A model generated the notes under the pieces. That model was not told the DNA's origin, did not search any database, and saw only the letters and a program-made list of their open reading frames with translations. Shown here in pieces: positions 48,706 to 61,504 of a stretch of DNA of 64,000 bases. This stretch comes from Auanema rhodensis (Eukaryota; Nematoda; Chromadorea; Rhabditida; Rhabditidae), in assembly GCA_964057225.1 (NCBI GenBank), contig OZ059895.1:16204001-16268000 (forward strand), written 5' to 3'. The position numbers were made by a program, and so were the translations under genes. Numbering within the stretch: position 1 is the stretch's first letter; every line of letters starts with the position of its first letter.

Positions 48706-51700
48706 TTAGTTTCCGAAGAAACTGAAGCTGCTTGACATCTTATCATAGAGTGAACTCAATGTTGGCGCATTTTTGGCTCCTGAAAACAGGTTACTGTTAT
48801 GCTTCGGACTTTGAAGAAGTTTATCTCACCTGCTTGGGGATTTGATAGTAAGTTATTCTTAGGTGGTTTTGCTTGTAAGCGCTTTGTCACTTCCTCAGAT
48901 GGCTGAATGCTCAAAGTACAAAGAAACGAAAAGATAAGAATAAATACCGTTCTGTCCAATCGTGGTATCAATGAAACTCTGAGAGGATGCTCGGGTTTTG
49001 GAACAATGTCCAGAACTTGAGCATATGATTGCGACTGTTGCAAGTCTTTACTAGGCAGTACATCAACAAGTAAACAAGAGAACATTAGCTAAAAATTCAT
49101 TGAATAAACGGAAGTCTAATTCGATCTTACCTGAGAACGATGAGTAGCCAGACGAATGTTGGTTGTTAGATAGCTGGACATTAAGCTGATATCAAATGGA
49201 TCAATGTGGCTTTCTATAACGGTTTGGAATTTCTTGAACCTAAAACCAAGATTTAAGGATTGCGAAACAAAGATTGTAGTTAATACTTCTCGTTCGGGAA
49301 CATTGCATTAAGAAGGCGACAATCGAACAGAATTTGAGTCCATGTTCTTTGCACGATATTGGCTCTGCTAATAGCAGATTCGAAGGCTTGCGAAAGCAAT
49401 TCAGAGATCTGAAAAAAATTGGAAATAAAAACCTCTAGGTTATCAGCTTACCTCAGTTGCTAAGGTTTTGCGAACTTGACGGGATAGAAGATGTGCTATG
49501 GAAGCATCCCCAAATCTCCGTGATAAAGCAAATAGAGCGGAATGAAGAGGGGGTGATAAAGTGATAGGTACATCTACGACACCAACATCTGGCATGTCAA
49601 CTTTCTCCCATTCCTGTGAAAATATTTAACAAATATATATATATACATCTATGATGATCTTACTGTAGCTAAGTTCAAAGCCAAAAACGGAGACGTAAAG
49701 GATTCAATGTAATCATGGAGCTTTTCTTCCGAAAGGTATTGCTTAGCCAGCAAACACGCATACTTGCTGAAAATCAAAACTTATCACAATTAATTACTAA
49801 AATGAGTTTTAGTAATTACAAAAGCAAGTATGGCCAGAGAAACCGTGGAATTCTAATCTTATTAAGTGTCACCACCCAGAAAATCAGTCAGGTCAATGTC
49901 ATTTAAACAACACAGAAGAAGAATTGTTAATAGCTACTACATGAGACCTAAGATTTAATAGCTACTACATGTAAGAAACCGAATTCAAGTTCAACTCAAG
50001 AATACATAGTTTTATGCTTTGAACCTTGTGAAGTTTTTAAACATTCCCAAACTTAGTTTACAGCTTTAGAACTTTAATCTTATAAATTAGTTCTAATCAT
50101 TTTTGCAACATGATAAATATAAAAGAACTAATATTAATTTCATGAAATTAATTTCTAATGTTTGTAATAAGACATACGTTCATATAGTATATACAAATAC
50201 CGTATTCTAATTAAACGTGGAATAAATATTTTTACGTGAGTTGAGAATATTCAAATTTCTGAACAGCAGGCAGAAGTCATTTTTTAGTCTCGAACTAAGC
50301 AGAGCGGTTGTATCAAAGTGAACGATTAACGACTATTATTTCAAATGAATGATGGTAAGGCATTTTTTTTTATTTCCCCCCGGACCACCGTGCCCGAAAA
50401 CATTATTTTGTCTTCTGAAGATTTGACTGATATTAGCAACATGCTGTTATATATCTCTCTTTTTTTTCTGTTCCGTTCAAAGGGACTCTCTTGTTTTCCA
50501 TGAGATCCTGTAAATCTGCATTTCTTTCTATTTTCCACTTGCAACGAAACAACAATCGTCCGTCTAGTTGACGTCAACTATGCCTGCGCAACTAAATAGG
50601 CCATACTAGGCAGCGGTTAGACTGATCTCGTCTTCAGTTGTTCCTACACCCGTATAAAGTGTGAGGGTTCTTCCATTTTCTCTCAAAACCTCACTAACTT
50701 CGTTACCGAAATTCAATAAACGTTATGAGATCCATAACTAAGATCGAAAATAGTGATTATGAGGAGAGATAAAGGTTCGGAACACCTTGAAAACTATCTA
50801 GGTTCTTTGAAGCATTGTCGCAAAGACATGCACAACAATCGTAGCTGATCACCAAAACATACATATCAAGAAATACATCTTACAGTAGCCTAAGCTCTTT
50901 TGTAACTTGGTTCCGGTATCGGACATAGATTGAAGTAGATATTTCCATGTTAATTCTTTGAAGAAGGTTGTGTTATGGTCTTGGCATGTCAGTGACAGAG
51001 TCTCGCACAATGATACATGACGATGTTATTCTATTAAAGTTTGCTCCTGTTGGTTCCCTGTCTAACAGGGACAGTTTGTTCGAATTGAGGGAAAAATCTC
51101 GACAATCCTTGGGGAGAGGCCAAATGTGTGTATGTGGTCTCTGTGTGTGCGTGTGTGTATTCGCTAGGTTGTATTCTTCGACGGTTGCAGTCTTTCTCTC
51201 TCTCTCACTTCATCCATCCTGTAGGTCTCTGTATGCGCAACAGGGAGAGATTGACAAAGGGGGGAGGACGGTTCATCGTCGACATCGTGTGTCCTTCGAA
51301 GTGAGAGCGTGAGATAGAGTGTTCATAGAAGAGGGGCGAACTAGCGACGACGATGGCTACGTCGTCTTCGAAGGCGACGAAGAGGGAGAGAGATCAACGT
51401 ACAGTCCCGCGCGAACACTGCATTCTCTCTCTCGCACATCACCCGTTTACCACTATTTCACTAGTCTCACTCCCTCTTACTCTCTCAGAATCTCCTTCTC
51501 CTGTTGACTTCAACAACTACGACGACGTCGACGACGACGATGGGGATGGTGCAAGCACCGCCCCCCGGTCTAGTTTCAATGGTCCGGTCGGTCCGCCGGC
51601 GCAAATCGATAATCGCAAGGCCCCTATGTCCGCCGCGCCGCCAACCATACACCGTCGTTGACTGACAGCCGACAGCCGGCTGCTGCATATTCTCTCTCGC

Positions 51701-54700
51701 GATCTCTGAGCTACCAGATACGATCCGACGTCTCGAACCGAGAGCTCAGGCTCCAGCCACGAGCATCATACCCTCTGCCTGCCTGACATTCGAACAACCT
51801 GCCAGCCTGCACCTAGCACTACAGCTCTTCAATCAACTACTGGCTTATCATTAATCTCTCCACCACAAACGTGGATCAGTTCGAAATCCAAAATTAATTC
51901 AAATTCGCTTCTAGCTATTCAATTCTGATCGCTCCAACTAATACTAGAGTACTTATTCAGTGTTATATTCATTCTACACTACCATATCCCAAAGCTGAAA
52001 TCTGATCAGGTAACACATGTCGTCTTTCAAAATTGAACAAATGAGAGATTAGTATGACGTAGAAGACATACTGTGTCAAATGAAGTTACAGTAGTAAAAC
52101 CTGACAGCATCCCAATAGAATTAAGGTAGAATGATATCACTACAGATTATAAGAGTTGTTTGAGAGAATGAACAAGAACTAGGAAATATTAAGAAAAAGA
52201 TTTAGAGAAAGAGACACACACATTATAGTTTCTATTCGACGGATCAGAAAGAAGCTAATCACTTCCAGTTTATTCCATCAGCATTATCAACCAAAATAAT
52301 ACTTTATTTATTCGAAAGCAATTCTCATTTGATATGCTACCCTCACATAAGTTTACTAGGCTGAGCTAATAATAGGTTTATCTAGCGAACAGCGGAGAAT
52401 GGTTGTCAAGGAGACTATATCACTTCATTAGATTTAGCTATAGTGATATGGATCCAGAGACAGAGTGTGAGAGCAACGGAGAGGATGAAAAGTGAAACAA
52501 AATTAGTACACAGTGACTGTGTCCCAAGTTCATCTACCTCCTCATATTCTATTCAATTTTACTGTATTTCTATCCGTTTTGAAATCGTGTCATTTTTCAG
52601 AATTATGGATATACTACAGAGCCTTTTTTCCTTAAAGCACGAAATCAAGGAAGATATGGTAGACGATGAGGTAATTTCATATTTGGTTTACATAATTGTT
52701 ATTTTTAAATTTTAGTTTGAATCTGGTAGTGATGAAGGTGAAGAAAATGCTGTAGAACCAGCAGCTAAGATAGCCAAAATACAGGAAACAGCCTTGAAAA
52801 ATGAAAAAACACGAAGGTTTAGGTTCAAAATCGAAATAGCAATAAGTTTATCGGAATTCAGGTGTAGGATACGTCCTGATCGAGGGAAATTCACCATACT
52901 TGACGGATCTCGAGTAGCTGACCCTGATGAAGTTTTAGAAATTGATTTCACTCCTGAATTATTACAAAAGATTTTTCAAGACTCTCGCGTAGGGTTAGTT
53001 ATTTGTAGACGGAAAAAACATAGTTTGACAATTCGAAAATGATTTCAGAATTCAATTTTTGGCCAGATATGGTATTATTCCTAATACACGAGAGTGCAAG
53101 ATCGATAATTGTCCGAAAGAGCAGTTCATGAGCTTGATAAAGCACGCAAACGGCTATGTTGTAAGATTTCTAGTGAAGACTAAAAATTTAATTTGAAATT
53201 CTTTTTTCAGTGGCGCTGCCGATCCTGTCGTAAACGAAGAGAAAGGAGAGTAATTACAAAAATTTCAGTATATGAAGGCACTTTCCTATTTTATTCTCGT
53301 ATGCCTATGAATAAGGTACATTTTTCTGATTTTGAACTGGCTTGTTAACATTTAATTTACAGTTTTTCATCTTCATGTTAATTTGGTCAGAAAACCCAGG
53401 ATTCACGGCTGCTGAATACAACCGATTGTTGGGAGAATTTCGGCTGGTAGAAGAAACTATCCACAACACAATCGGGTTTATAAAGGACCACATACAAAGC
53501 TGGTATTCAGGCTACAATCATGTACAAAAGCAATTTTCTGAATACAGGGTTCAACTGAAAGCATCGAGATGGCCAATTGGAGGAGAAGGGAGGACAGTGG
53601 AAATGATGGAAACTTTCCATACCGAAGATGTTAGTGCCAAACATCGAAACAGACGAGAACGCCATTTTACTATGCGGATTGTTCTCGTTTGTTGGGAAAC
53701 GAATGAGATTTCGATATGTGAATTCCCTGACAGACAGGTATTGTTATTCATCTCGAATATAAAAACTGATTTTACTTTTGCTTAGTTTACGCGTGAATTA
53801 CTAGAAAGCACTTTGTATAACAACGTCAAAGAGAAATCAACTGTCGTGATGCGAGATTTACTTCTCGAAAGATTCGGAGAGGTTTCTGAGGTTAGAAATC
53901 TTAAATATAAGTCAATTTTACTTAACAACAATGATTCCAGCTTAATCAGCTTTTCAATGGTATGTACTCAATCAAAACGATTGCTGATATCTGGATGGAT
54001 ATAAGCGAGGCTGAGAAAGACAAGTAAGCTTAAATAACACAAATATTTTCATTTGTTTCTCTTATATTATTTTTCAGACAGTTCATAAAAACATTAATGG
54101 AATCTGTACAATCAGCTGCTATTGTTGAGCCGTTTGCCTATGAGTATTACTTTAGAAGGACTTTCATTCAGAAACCCTTCAACAATTTGTTAAAAGCCAT
54201 ACGAGAACTTTATAGTTCGAATACTTGGACGAAATGAGACACTACGGGTCTTATTTGTAAAGAAAAATCGAAAAAAACTGTAATTGCAACTATATATTTC
54301 CGCAGAGATCTCTAGGTACTACCTCATCTCTTATAAAGTAGAGATTCACTAATAATTTCGAGTGTGATTTGGAAAAAACTGAATGTGATATCAAATTTTT
54401 AAAATTATTGTTATTCTTATATTGTACATCTAAACTTCCGATGCGGGTATCAACCGTTTTGAAAGAGTGATAATAAAATTTTCAATTTATCTGCACCTTC
54501 TCTCAATCTAGGCTTCAAGTATTTCACTCGAAGAACAATGCTAATGCTTAATCTTCTCCTTCATCCCCTCAACTTCTCTCCCTTTCAATCGCTATCCTCA
54601 TACATTTTATTATTAAAAGAAAAATAGATATCTAATATATATATATATATATATCTAGCTATCGCATGTGCTCCAAATGAAGAATAAGGGACATACCTGA

Positions 54701-56791
54701 GAGAGTCCTCAATAGCAGAGTGTAGGATGTTATTTGCCTTCAAAATACGGTCTCCGTCTTTGTTTAAAGACTGGCACAATAAAGATGCTTCACAATGTAA
54801 AAGACTCAAGCAAAGCCGAGCTCGAGAAAGACATGCTGTTTCATCAGACGAAGGAGAATTATGCTCACTTAGTCTTAGAAAATCATCAAAGTTACAAGAT
54901 ATAAAGTAGAAATTCAATATATTACCTCACGAGAATGGCAACTAAGCCAGAAGCAAAACTATCCTTGATGCAAGCTAAGTCAGGTTCTAAACCAACCTTC
55001 TCGTATGATGCGCAGCATTTCTTAACTGTCTGCACTCCTTCGAAGAAGACGGTGACAGAGCTATAAACGTATGAATAAAGCATTAAAACCAGTTGAATCT
55101 TACTCAGCCAGACCACTGGATATTCCAACTCCTAGTAAAGAGTCAAATTTCCCTCCTCTTTTCTCGAAAAGTGGATGTGGAGCAGGTGAGATCAGGCTTA
55201 ATCTATTTATAAAGTCATTCTCCAAAGTAGATAAATCTCGGGCAACGAGTGTCTAACAAACAATAATATTATTGAAATTTGATTTAATAGTTAATATTAC
55301 CTGAAACTTCTTCAATATCGTATCTCGGAAAAGATTTTGATATAATGATGAGTTAGACACGATCCGTGGCCAATTCTATAGAATTATCCAAATATAGCTG
55401 AGACTAATAAGCATTACTTACATCTCTAAAGACGGCACTTAAAGCTTGTAGAAACTCGATAATATCTTCTGATTTTTCGTAAAATCCACATATGGTAGAC
55501 ACGGTTTCATGAGTCAAGGAACATACACTAAAGAAGAAATTTGAATTTTTAATTCTTACTTTGAAACTCTATATACCTATCAACCCAAGTATTGCACTTA
55601 TCATTGATTTTTTGAGTTAACAGTTGAGATGATTTTCGTTCACGTTGGGATCTATTGAGTTTTTCTATCTCAGCAATCATCACGGATGAAAAAGATGAAG
55701 CTTGGTCACAGATCAAAGAATCGAACAAAGCTGAAGAAAGATTATTTTTATAACAAGAGACATCAAATTCTATCTGTACCTGGTCTAAATCCAGAAGTGC
55801 TTAAAGCTTGCATGTGACGAGATAAATCCCCTTGAGTAAATAGCTGTTCTATTGCGACTAATGTAGCTTTCAGATCATTAATAATAGAAAGTAAAGAGTT
55901 CGATTCATCTACTTGTTTGGCAATAAAATTCTAAAGAGAATGATTTTCCAGGTGAAAAACTTGAAACACAACCTTTCTTGCTGACAGGTATAAATCTAAA
56001 AGATGCTCCAAATCAACATTTTTTATAAGAGCCAGAGCTATAAGTTGATTTGTTACCCAATCAGGATGTGAAAGTTCCCCCAATTCGTGTTCCAAATTAG
56101 TTATTAAGGTACGTCTAGTACGAACTAAACGACCATTAATGGTTGATACGACTCGTTGCATCTAAACAAATTTTTTTTAAACGATCTAGAAAGGCTTGAA
56201 ATACCTCAGTTGGTAGATGTGCAGAAGCTAATTGCTTGTGGATATTTTCCGACAACAGTAAGGCAAAAGCATCACACAAGGCATCTCCCTCCTCATCACC
56301 TGGTAATATTATTGGATAAGCACAGATTTCAGAATACATCTTACCTATGAGAGGTAAAAGTCTATGAAGGGCTATAAACATCTGAACGTTATATTGCAAA
56401 TTACGGGAAACGGTTCTACATAATAATTGTTGAAGTAATTTTATTGAAGAATTAGGAAATACCTAGTATCAACTACACTATGAGTGTTTCTAGCTTGTCC
56501 TAATGCTTCTGCTAATGTTTCTGCTAACTGACGAACTTGACGAACCTGAATGAAGCGAATGAACGAAGTAAATTTAATTCTAGAAAATAACCTCAGTTGA
56601 AGCTTCAAGGACATCTCTGTATCGTCGTCCAACCATATCACGAAGCCCTTCTCTTTTACTTTCCATCTCAAGTCTATAACCAGATAAAGGGTCTTGAAGA
56701 GTTAAAAACAAAAATGAACATACTGAAGACTAGAAAATATATTTTCCAGTTGTTCAATCGTTAAATCTCTCATTAACCTGTCCACATCCAT
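48706..56791 (-). CDS. COG1: Conserved oligomeric Golgi complex subunit 1 (COG1)
   Basis: The N-terminus MDVDRLMRDLTIEQLENIF and LRLEMESKREGLRDMVGRRY match the COG1 coiled-coil start; RDVLEASTEVRQVRQLAETL follows. The C-terminal block HIDPFDISLMSSYLTTNIR matches the conserved DPFD region of COG1; the end is SSSFSFFGN. COG1 is part of lobe A of the COG tether for retrograde vesicles within the Golgi. All exons are on the minus strand. Exon 54697-54909 joins exon ending 49766 in phase across a 4930-bp intron (49767-54696), within which a whole opposite-strand gene lies. The ATG adjoins an acceptor (GAAACTACAG|ATG). TXNL1 lies 243 bp upstream on the same strand, compatible with an operon. Confidence 0.92.
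51240..51790. other. GC-rich island inside COG1 intron
   Basis: A segment of about 550 bp, visibly rich in G+C and CpG (for example CGACGACGTCGACGACGACG and GTCCGCCGGCG), in DNA that is otherwise strongly AT-rich. It lies about 0.8-1.4 kb upstream of the nested transposase-like gene. Confidence 0.7.
51353..51661 (+). CDS. Possible ORF within GC-rich island
   Basis: A 102-residue open frame (MATSSSKATKRERDQR start; Asp run YDDVDDDDGDG; basic/proline end). It begins in a reasonable start context but has no known domain. It lies in a GC-rich segment unlike its surroundings, where stop codons are rare by chance. It might be a first exon of an unrecognised gene or non-coding. Confidence 0.2.
   Translation: MATSSSKATKRERDQRTVPREHCILSLAHHPFTTISLVSLPLTLSESPSPVDFNNYDDVDDDDGDGASTAPRSSFNGPVGPPAQIDNRKAPMSAAPPTIHRR
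52605..54237 (+). CDS. Merlin/ISXO2-like transposase-derived gene (nested)
   Basis: Intron-containing gene within the large COG1 intron, opposite strand. The ATG is 4 nt behind an acceptor (CATTTTTCAG|AATT-ATG). The acidic start (MDILQSLFSLKHEIKEDM) is followed by ARYGIIPNTRECKIDNCP and by YVWRCRSCRKRRERR, the Cys-rich region typical of Merlin/IS1016 (ISXO2-like) transposases. GTFLFYSRMPMNK and ENPGFTAAEYNRLLGEFRLV fit the family order. The block WPIGGEGRTVEMMETFHTED aligns with the usual IGGxGxVEIDET catalytic block, but the first catalytic Asp is replaced by Met. The last part (LFNGMYSIKTIADIWMDI, end SSNTWTK) is not recognised. Several introns, an intact frame and the loss of the DDE residue suggest a domesticated transposase, not an active element. 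No terminal inverted repeats were noticed. Confidence 0.7.
54633..54656. repeat. (AT)n microsatellite in COG1 intron
   Basis: About 24 bp of alternating AT near the 5' splice site of the large COG1 intron. Confidence 0.85.
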
Positions 56792-57034
56792 CTGTAGTTT
56801 CGAAAAAAAAACTGTTAAATCATGAAATTCGTGTGTAAGCTTCTATAGTTAAGGTAGTCAAGAGCTATATAAACTCTGTAGTTTAAATTAAAAAAAACTC
56901 CTTACGGTTTCAAAATTTAATTGTCACATACAAATTAATAAATAAAATGATGAGATTGAGCAAGAAAGTAAATATTATAAAAAGAACCAAAGTTCTAAAA
57001 AAACATCAATCTTTCCCATAAAGTTGAAACATTG

Positions 57035-58299
57035 TTAGTGGCCTCTCTTGCTCTCTCCAGCAACCTGAAGATGTTGTTTATGAACTACATAAGTTTAACT
57101 TCAACTTACTCTCTTAAAGTCATCCATTCGAGTAATATTGTTTGGCAAACCGAAAAGTTTGAGATCTGTTACTTCGGTAACTTCTCCGTCCTCTTGATTA
57201 TTTTCGATAAATAATTGTAAACTATGGACATTTTGGAATTTTACGTACTTCAATGGCAGAAGTTCCCCGGATTCTGAGACATAGATTTTATTATTAACAA
57301 TCTCTTTACTAAAGTTTACCTCCAGCAGTTTTGCCGAATTCAAGAATTTGAGTGGGCTCTAACCCTTGAGCATCGTCGAAGTCCAAAGCTCTTGGCAAGT
57401 TGATAAATAAACGTACAATCTTTGGAGTTTTTCCTCCATTACCCTGAAATACATTATGTTTCAAAATTTCAGCAAATAATAACACCGAAAATAAAAAAGA
57501 AAAAAAATAAGAAAAAATAAGCATTTACTCTTTAAAATTACCTTGATAAAAACTGAATGAAGCTTAACAGGTTGCTTGAATGGAATACCGAGAATAAGTT
57601 GTTCATCACAATCTGACCGGAGAATAGGATGACTTCCTGAAGCATTTGGTCAGTTTTGAAAAGAATGGATTCACCAGAACATACCTCCCAGGAAAGTTTC
57701 GGCAGGTGTGTCATCGCAAGCATTCAAGCATTCCACCTGGGAAAGCATAATATTTCCACCAAGTTGAACAAAGCCAGGAACCTATTCAAAAACCATTAAT
57801 ATGAGACAAATACAAAATTGTATACCATATTAGAATCGGCTTGACTCCAGTCACGGATAATTTCTTCCAGACGTGCAGCATTGGCACCCTTGAGAGAAGT
57901 CACAACATTTCTTAAAAACAAACATATTGAAAATGAAATAAAATTTCATTTTACCCATTAATGTACACAAAGAAAGATGGGAAAGCCGTAACGCCCGCGT
58001 TAGCAGATGCAGCTATATAATAGTTGATTAGGGTAAATTAATGCATGCTCGGTTACCTTCACAGATTCTGTTATCAGCTTCAAGGAACAGCATTTGAGAA
58101 CTGTATGTATCGGAAAGACTGTAGAAAGCGGGAGAAATGTTCTTACAAGCTGGACAACTGAAAACAAGTTGAAATAAATTTAGCACGTTCCATGCACAAC
58201 ATACCGTTCCATAGTATACATAACAATCACCGGCTTAGCACCAGCAGATCCCATTTTACTACGGAAATCTTCATCAGACTTGCAAACATAGACAACCAT
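57035..58299 (-). CDS. TXNL1: Thioredoxin-like protein 1 (TXNL1, PITH domain)
   Basis: N-terminal thioredoxin fold: [17 protein letters not shown], then VIVMYTMER joined in phase to [11 protein letters not shown], and [12 protein letters not shown] with the cis-Pro. The C-terminal PITH domain has [56 protein letters not shown] and [10 protein letters not shown], ending GESKRGH. TXNL1 is a redox protein bound to the 26S proteasome cap. The active site reads CPAC, not the CGPC of typical TXNL1, because of the exon join after TMER. The ATG follows an acceptor (TATATCAG|A-ATG). COG1 begins 243 bp downstream on the same strand. Confidence 0.92.
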
Positions 58300-58881
58300 T
58301 CTGATATAACTCAGCTATACTGTAAAACAATGATAATTTTCACGTTTAGTACTTGAGAAATAAGTAAGATACACAAGACAATTTGAAAATGTCATCGTTT
58401 TTTTCTATCATGTAACTTGGACAATAAAAGTAAAAGTTCGTATGAGACTTTAGTCATAATAGAAGTGGATTCCGTAAATTATCTACATTCTATATTTTCT
58501 AATAGAAATGCTAAAACAATCGTAAATTATACAGAGTCTCTTGGCGTTATTTGGTAATAAAGTTGTGCTAGCGAGACGTGGAAACTTCCCATGACGGTTG
58601 ATTGCGTATTTTTCCATGCGTTCGATATTCGGTTGTTTTTAATGGCCTGAACCTCGTGCTTTTTAGTGTTCCCTTAATTAAATTTTTTTATAAAATAAAT
58701 CATTGAATACTCATTCAAATTCTACATATAATAGATATATCAGAAAATTTTTTAGTCATCTTGTTATAGCCAGTAAACTTTGATGTGCTGTATTTATTAT
58801 TGGTCCCAGAAACAATCTATATATTTATATATATCATATATAGGTTGATAAGTTGGTTGCGAAAACATCTTGTTCCGCAGG
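58300..58881. promoter_or_regulatory. Divergent promoter region TXNL1 / WDTC1-like
   Basis: 582 bp between head-to-head genes, including the outrons of both. AT-rich, with a TA-rich tract near 58820-58843. No specific core element identified. Confidence 0.5.
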
Positions 58882-61504
58882 ATGGACTCCCTGCTAAGCA
58901 GGCGTGAAACCTTTGGAGGCTTCAAGCCTATCATTCCTGATGAGTCCGCTATGATAGAAAGATTAGGTAACACTGAAACACTTCAGGTACTATTTTGTAA
59001 TTATTCCACATAAAAGCTTCTGTTTAGGCTCATGAAGGTTGTGTCAATACCCTTCGCTGGAATAACAGTGGAACGTAAGTCGAAGCTAGGTAGAAAGGAA
59101 AATATTTTGTTTTGTTACGTATAGATTACTGATCTCTGGATCTGATGATAGAATGCTTAAGCTATGGACGGTGGATGGAACGTTGGTTAAGTCTATTTCA
59201 ACTGGCCATCGAGGAATAATTTTTGCTGCTGAATTTGTTCCATGTGGTAAAGATCAAATTATTGCTTCTGGAGCTGGAGATCATTTGGCAAAACTTCATG
59301 ATCTTGAAATGGATGGTGAATAAGCTCGAAGTAATCGATATTTTTCGTTCTATTTTAGAAGTTTTGTGTACATGGGCATGCAAGGGAAGAGTAAAAAGAA
59401 TGGCGACAGCTCAAGACGATCCTTTTCTGTTCTGGTCATCATCCGAGGATGGATTGATAAGGTTTTACCTAGCCTCTTAAACTCGACGATTTTCCGAGTT
59501 CAGACAGTACGATGTCCGTACTAATAACATGAACGAGATCATTCAAGTTGGAGATGATGTGCCTATTAAAACTTTCGCGATTTGTCAAGGTAGAACTGAA
59601 CTGGTATGTATTTATATATTCAGATTACAAATAAATCATGAAAAGAATAGGAATGGTGGGTTCTTTCTAGTTCGATCATATGTTTATTCTATTTTTATGT
59701 TATCAGTAACTTGCAAATTGCAAATACAACCGTTCACCATTTCAAATAGTTTTAAAATGATTTCTTAGACTTCTCCTTGAAATATTATATTGTTTATTTT
59801 TTAGCTTAATATTTGTTAAAAGTTGGGAAGGGAATGATATATGTTTTTTTTTATATATTTGCTGAATCATACTTATTTTTATGACTTATTTGATTTTAAG
59901 GTTGCTGTTGGAAGTGAAAATCATACTACCCCTCTGTATGATCGTCGAAGACTTGATAAGCCGTTTATGACTCTGGCCACTGGTATATATTCATTCCAAA
60001 TGTTCCAACTTGCCTTTATCTTTGCCAGGTGATTCACAAGCGAACCGAGCTCCTCGACTTGTGTTTACTACTCATCTTGCTTTCAATTATATGGGAACAG
60101 AAATCATTGTGAAATGAATACAAAAAATATAATTGAATATTCAATTTGTTTATAGGTAAATCAAGGATGCGGACCTATTTACTTATATGATCTCAGTAAT
60201 CAAAGACCTACCGTACTACAACGTATGGAAACCGTTTTCAATAACGGTTGTGAAGGTTATACTCAATATCTATTCCAAAGGTAAAATATTTATTGAATTT
60301 CAGTGCCTCCAGCCCAACGGGTTTCTGAAAGTCGATCAAGTGTACTTGATGAAGCTAGGCGTTTACTTTCAGAAAAAAACTATACAAAGGTATGTTTCAT
60401 TTAGTAATTTCTGTTATGCTTCATTTAATGCCGAAATCAGGTTGTGGAAATAAATAATCGTCTGATTGCTGAAAACACATTTTTGAATATACATGATAAA
60501 TCAGCTAGTCTCTGCCAGAGAGGCAAAGCGTGTCTCGCTCGAAGATGGCCCGGGGACACATATGCAGCTATGAAAGATTTTTTAGAGGTTCATTTTTTCT
60601 TCACTATCGCCTTATAAAATTTTTATTTCAAGGCTGTTTGTATAAATCCTGGCTACTGCCGTGCTTTGTGGTGGCTCACAAGATCACTTATTCTTTTGGA
60701 GCAGTTTCGTTTAGCTGCTCGTTGTGTTGAATTGTTTAAAGGTAGATTTCCTGAAAGTGTTACTCCTTCTATTCTAAATTTGGAAGTTCAAGTAAGAATT
60801 GTTTTATTATATAATTTTAATTTTCTCTTGTCTGTTTATAGGTGCAGCAAGGATTACATGATCAGGCAGGTGATTACTCCTCTGACTTAAAAGATGATCC
60901 GCATTATCTCGATTATTATCGTATGTTCTGTTTTATATTTTCTCTATGTATTACGCTTTTTGAATTACTTTTAGAACGATTTAATGGACACGCTAATTGT
61001 CGTACGGACATCAAAGAAGCTAACTTTTTCGGATCACGTGACCAATATATTGGTATAATGTATCCGAATTTTGTTTCTTTACTCTGTTTGTTTCAGTTGC
61101 TGGTTCCGACAGTGGGAGTTTGTACATTTGGGATAGAAATACTGGTAATGTAAAGGTACGCTTTATGATCTATGATAACTGAAAAACAAAGTGTGATTTA
61201 GGCTGCCTTTTGTGCAGATGAAGAAATTTTGAACATAGTTCAACCACACCCAACAAAGTTTATGCTAGCTACATCTGGAATTGAAAATGTTGTTCGTTTT
61301 TGGGAGCCACTTCCCGAAGGACAATTTGTAAGAGATAAGGATATGTGAATCTGATTTTCATGTAAATCTTTCCAGGACATGAGGCGAATTGAAGATATTT
61401 ATGGTTTACATGATTACTCGCAAATTGCCTTTCTTGGGAATATAGCAGCAACAAGCTTCAGATTAGCCGCTGGCGAGATGGAAGGAGCATGTCGTGTTGG
61501 ATAA
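58882..61504 (+). CDS. WDTC1: WDTC1-like WD40/TPR protein (DCAF family)
   Basis: Starts MDSLLSRRETFGGF, one base behind an acceptor (TTCCGCAG|G-ATG). WD40 repeats: LQAHEGCVNTLRWNNSG, LISGSDDRMLKLW, GHRGIIFAAEFVPCG, FWSSSEDGLIRQYDVR. The middle shows TPR-like helices (LDEARRLLSEKNYTKVVEIN, CLARRWPGDTYAAMKDFLEA), then further WD repeats (VAGSDSGSLYIWDRNTG, ATSGIENVVRFWEPL). It ends EMEGACRVG. WD40 at both ends around a TPR region is the WDTC1/adipose architecture. WDTC1 serves as substrate receptor of DDB1-CUL4 ligases and restrains lipogenesis. Introns near 59.6-59.9 kb are longer than usual. It converges on the galactosyltransferase gene. Confidence 0.88.

Larger units (their letters stand above)
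49767..52604. other. COG1 intron, part upstream of the nested gene
   Basis: AT-rich up to about 50.9 kb, then a GT/CT-rich and finally GC-rich segment (51.2-51.8 kb). No COG1 exon is expected here. It may hold the promoter and outron of the nested transposase-like gene. Confidence 0.5.

Noticed and set aside
54585-54696. Continuation of the COG1 exon beyond the splice donor at 54696
   Set aside because: The extension reads into AT-repeat sequence, and the donor CTCAG|GTATGT joins in phase to the downstream COG1 exon.
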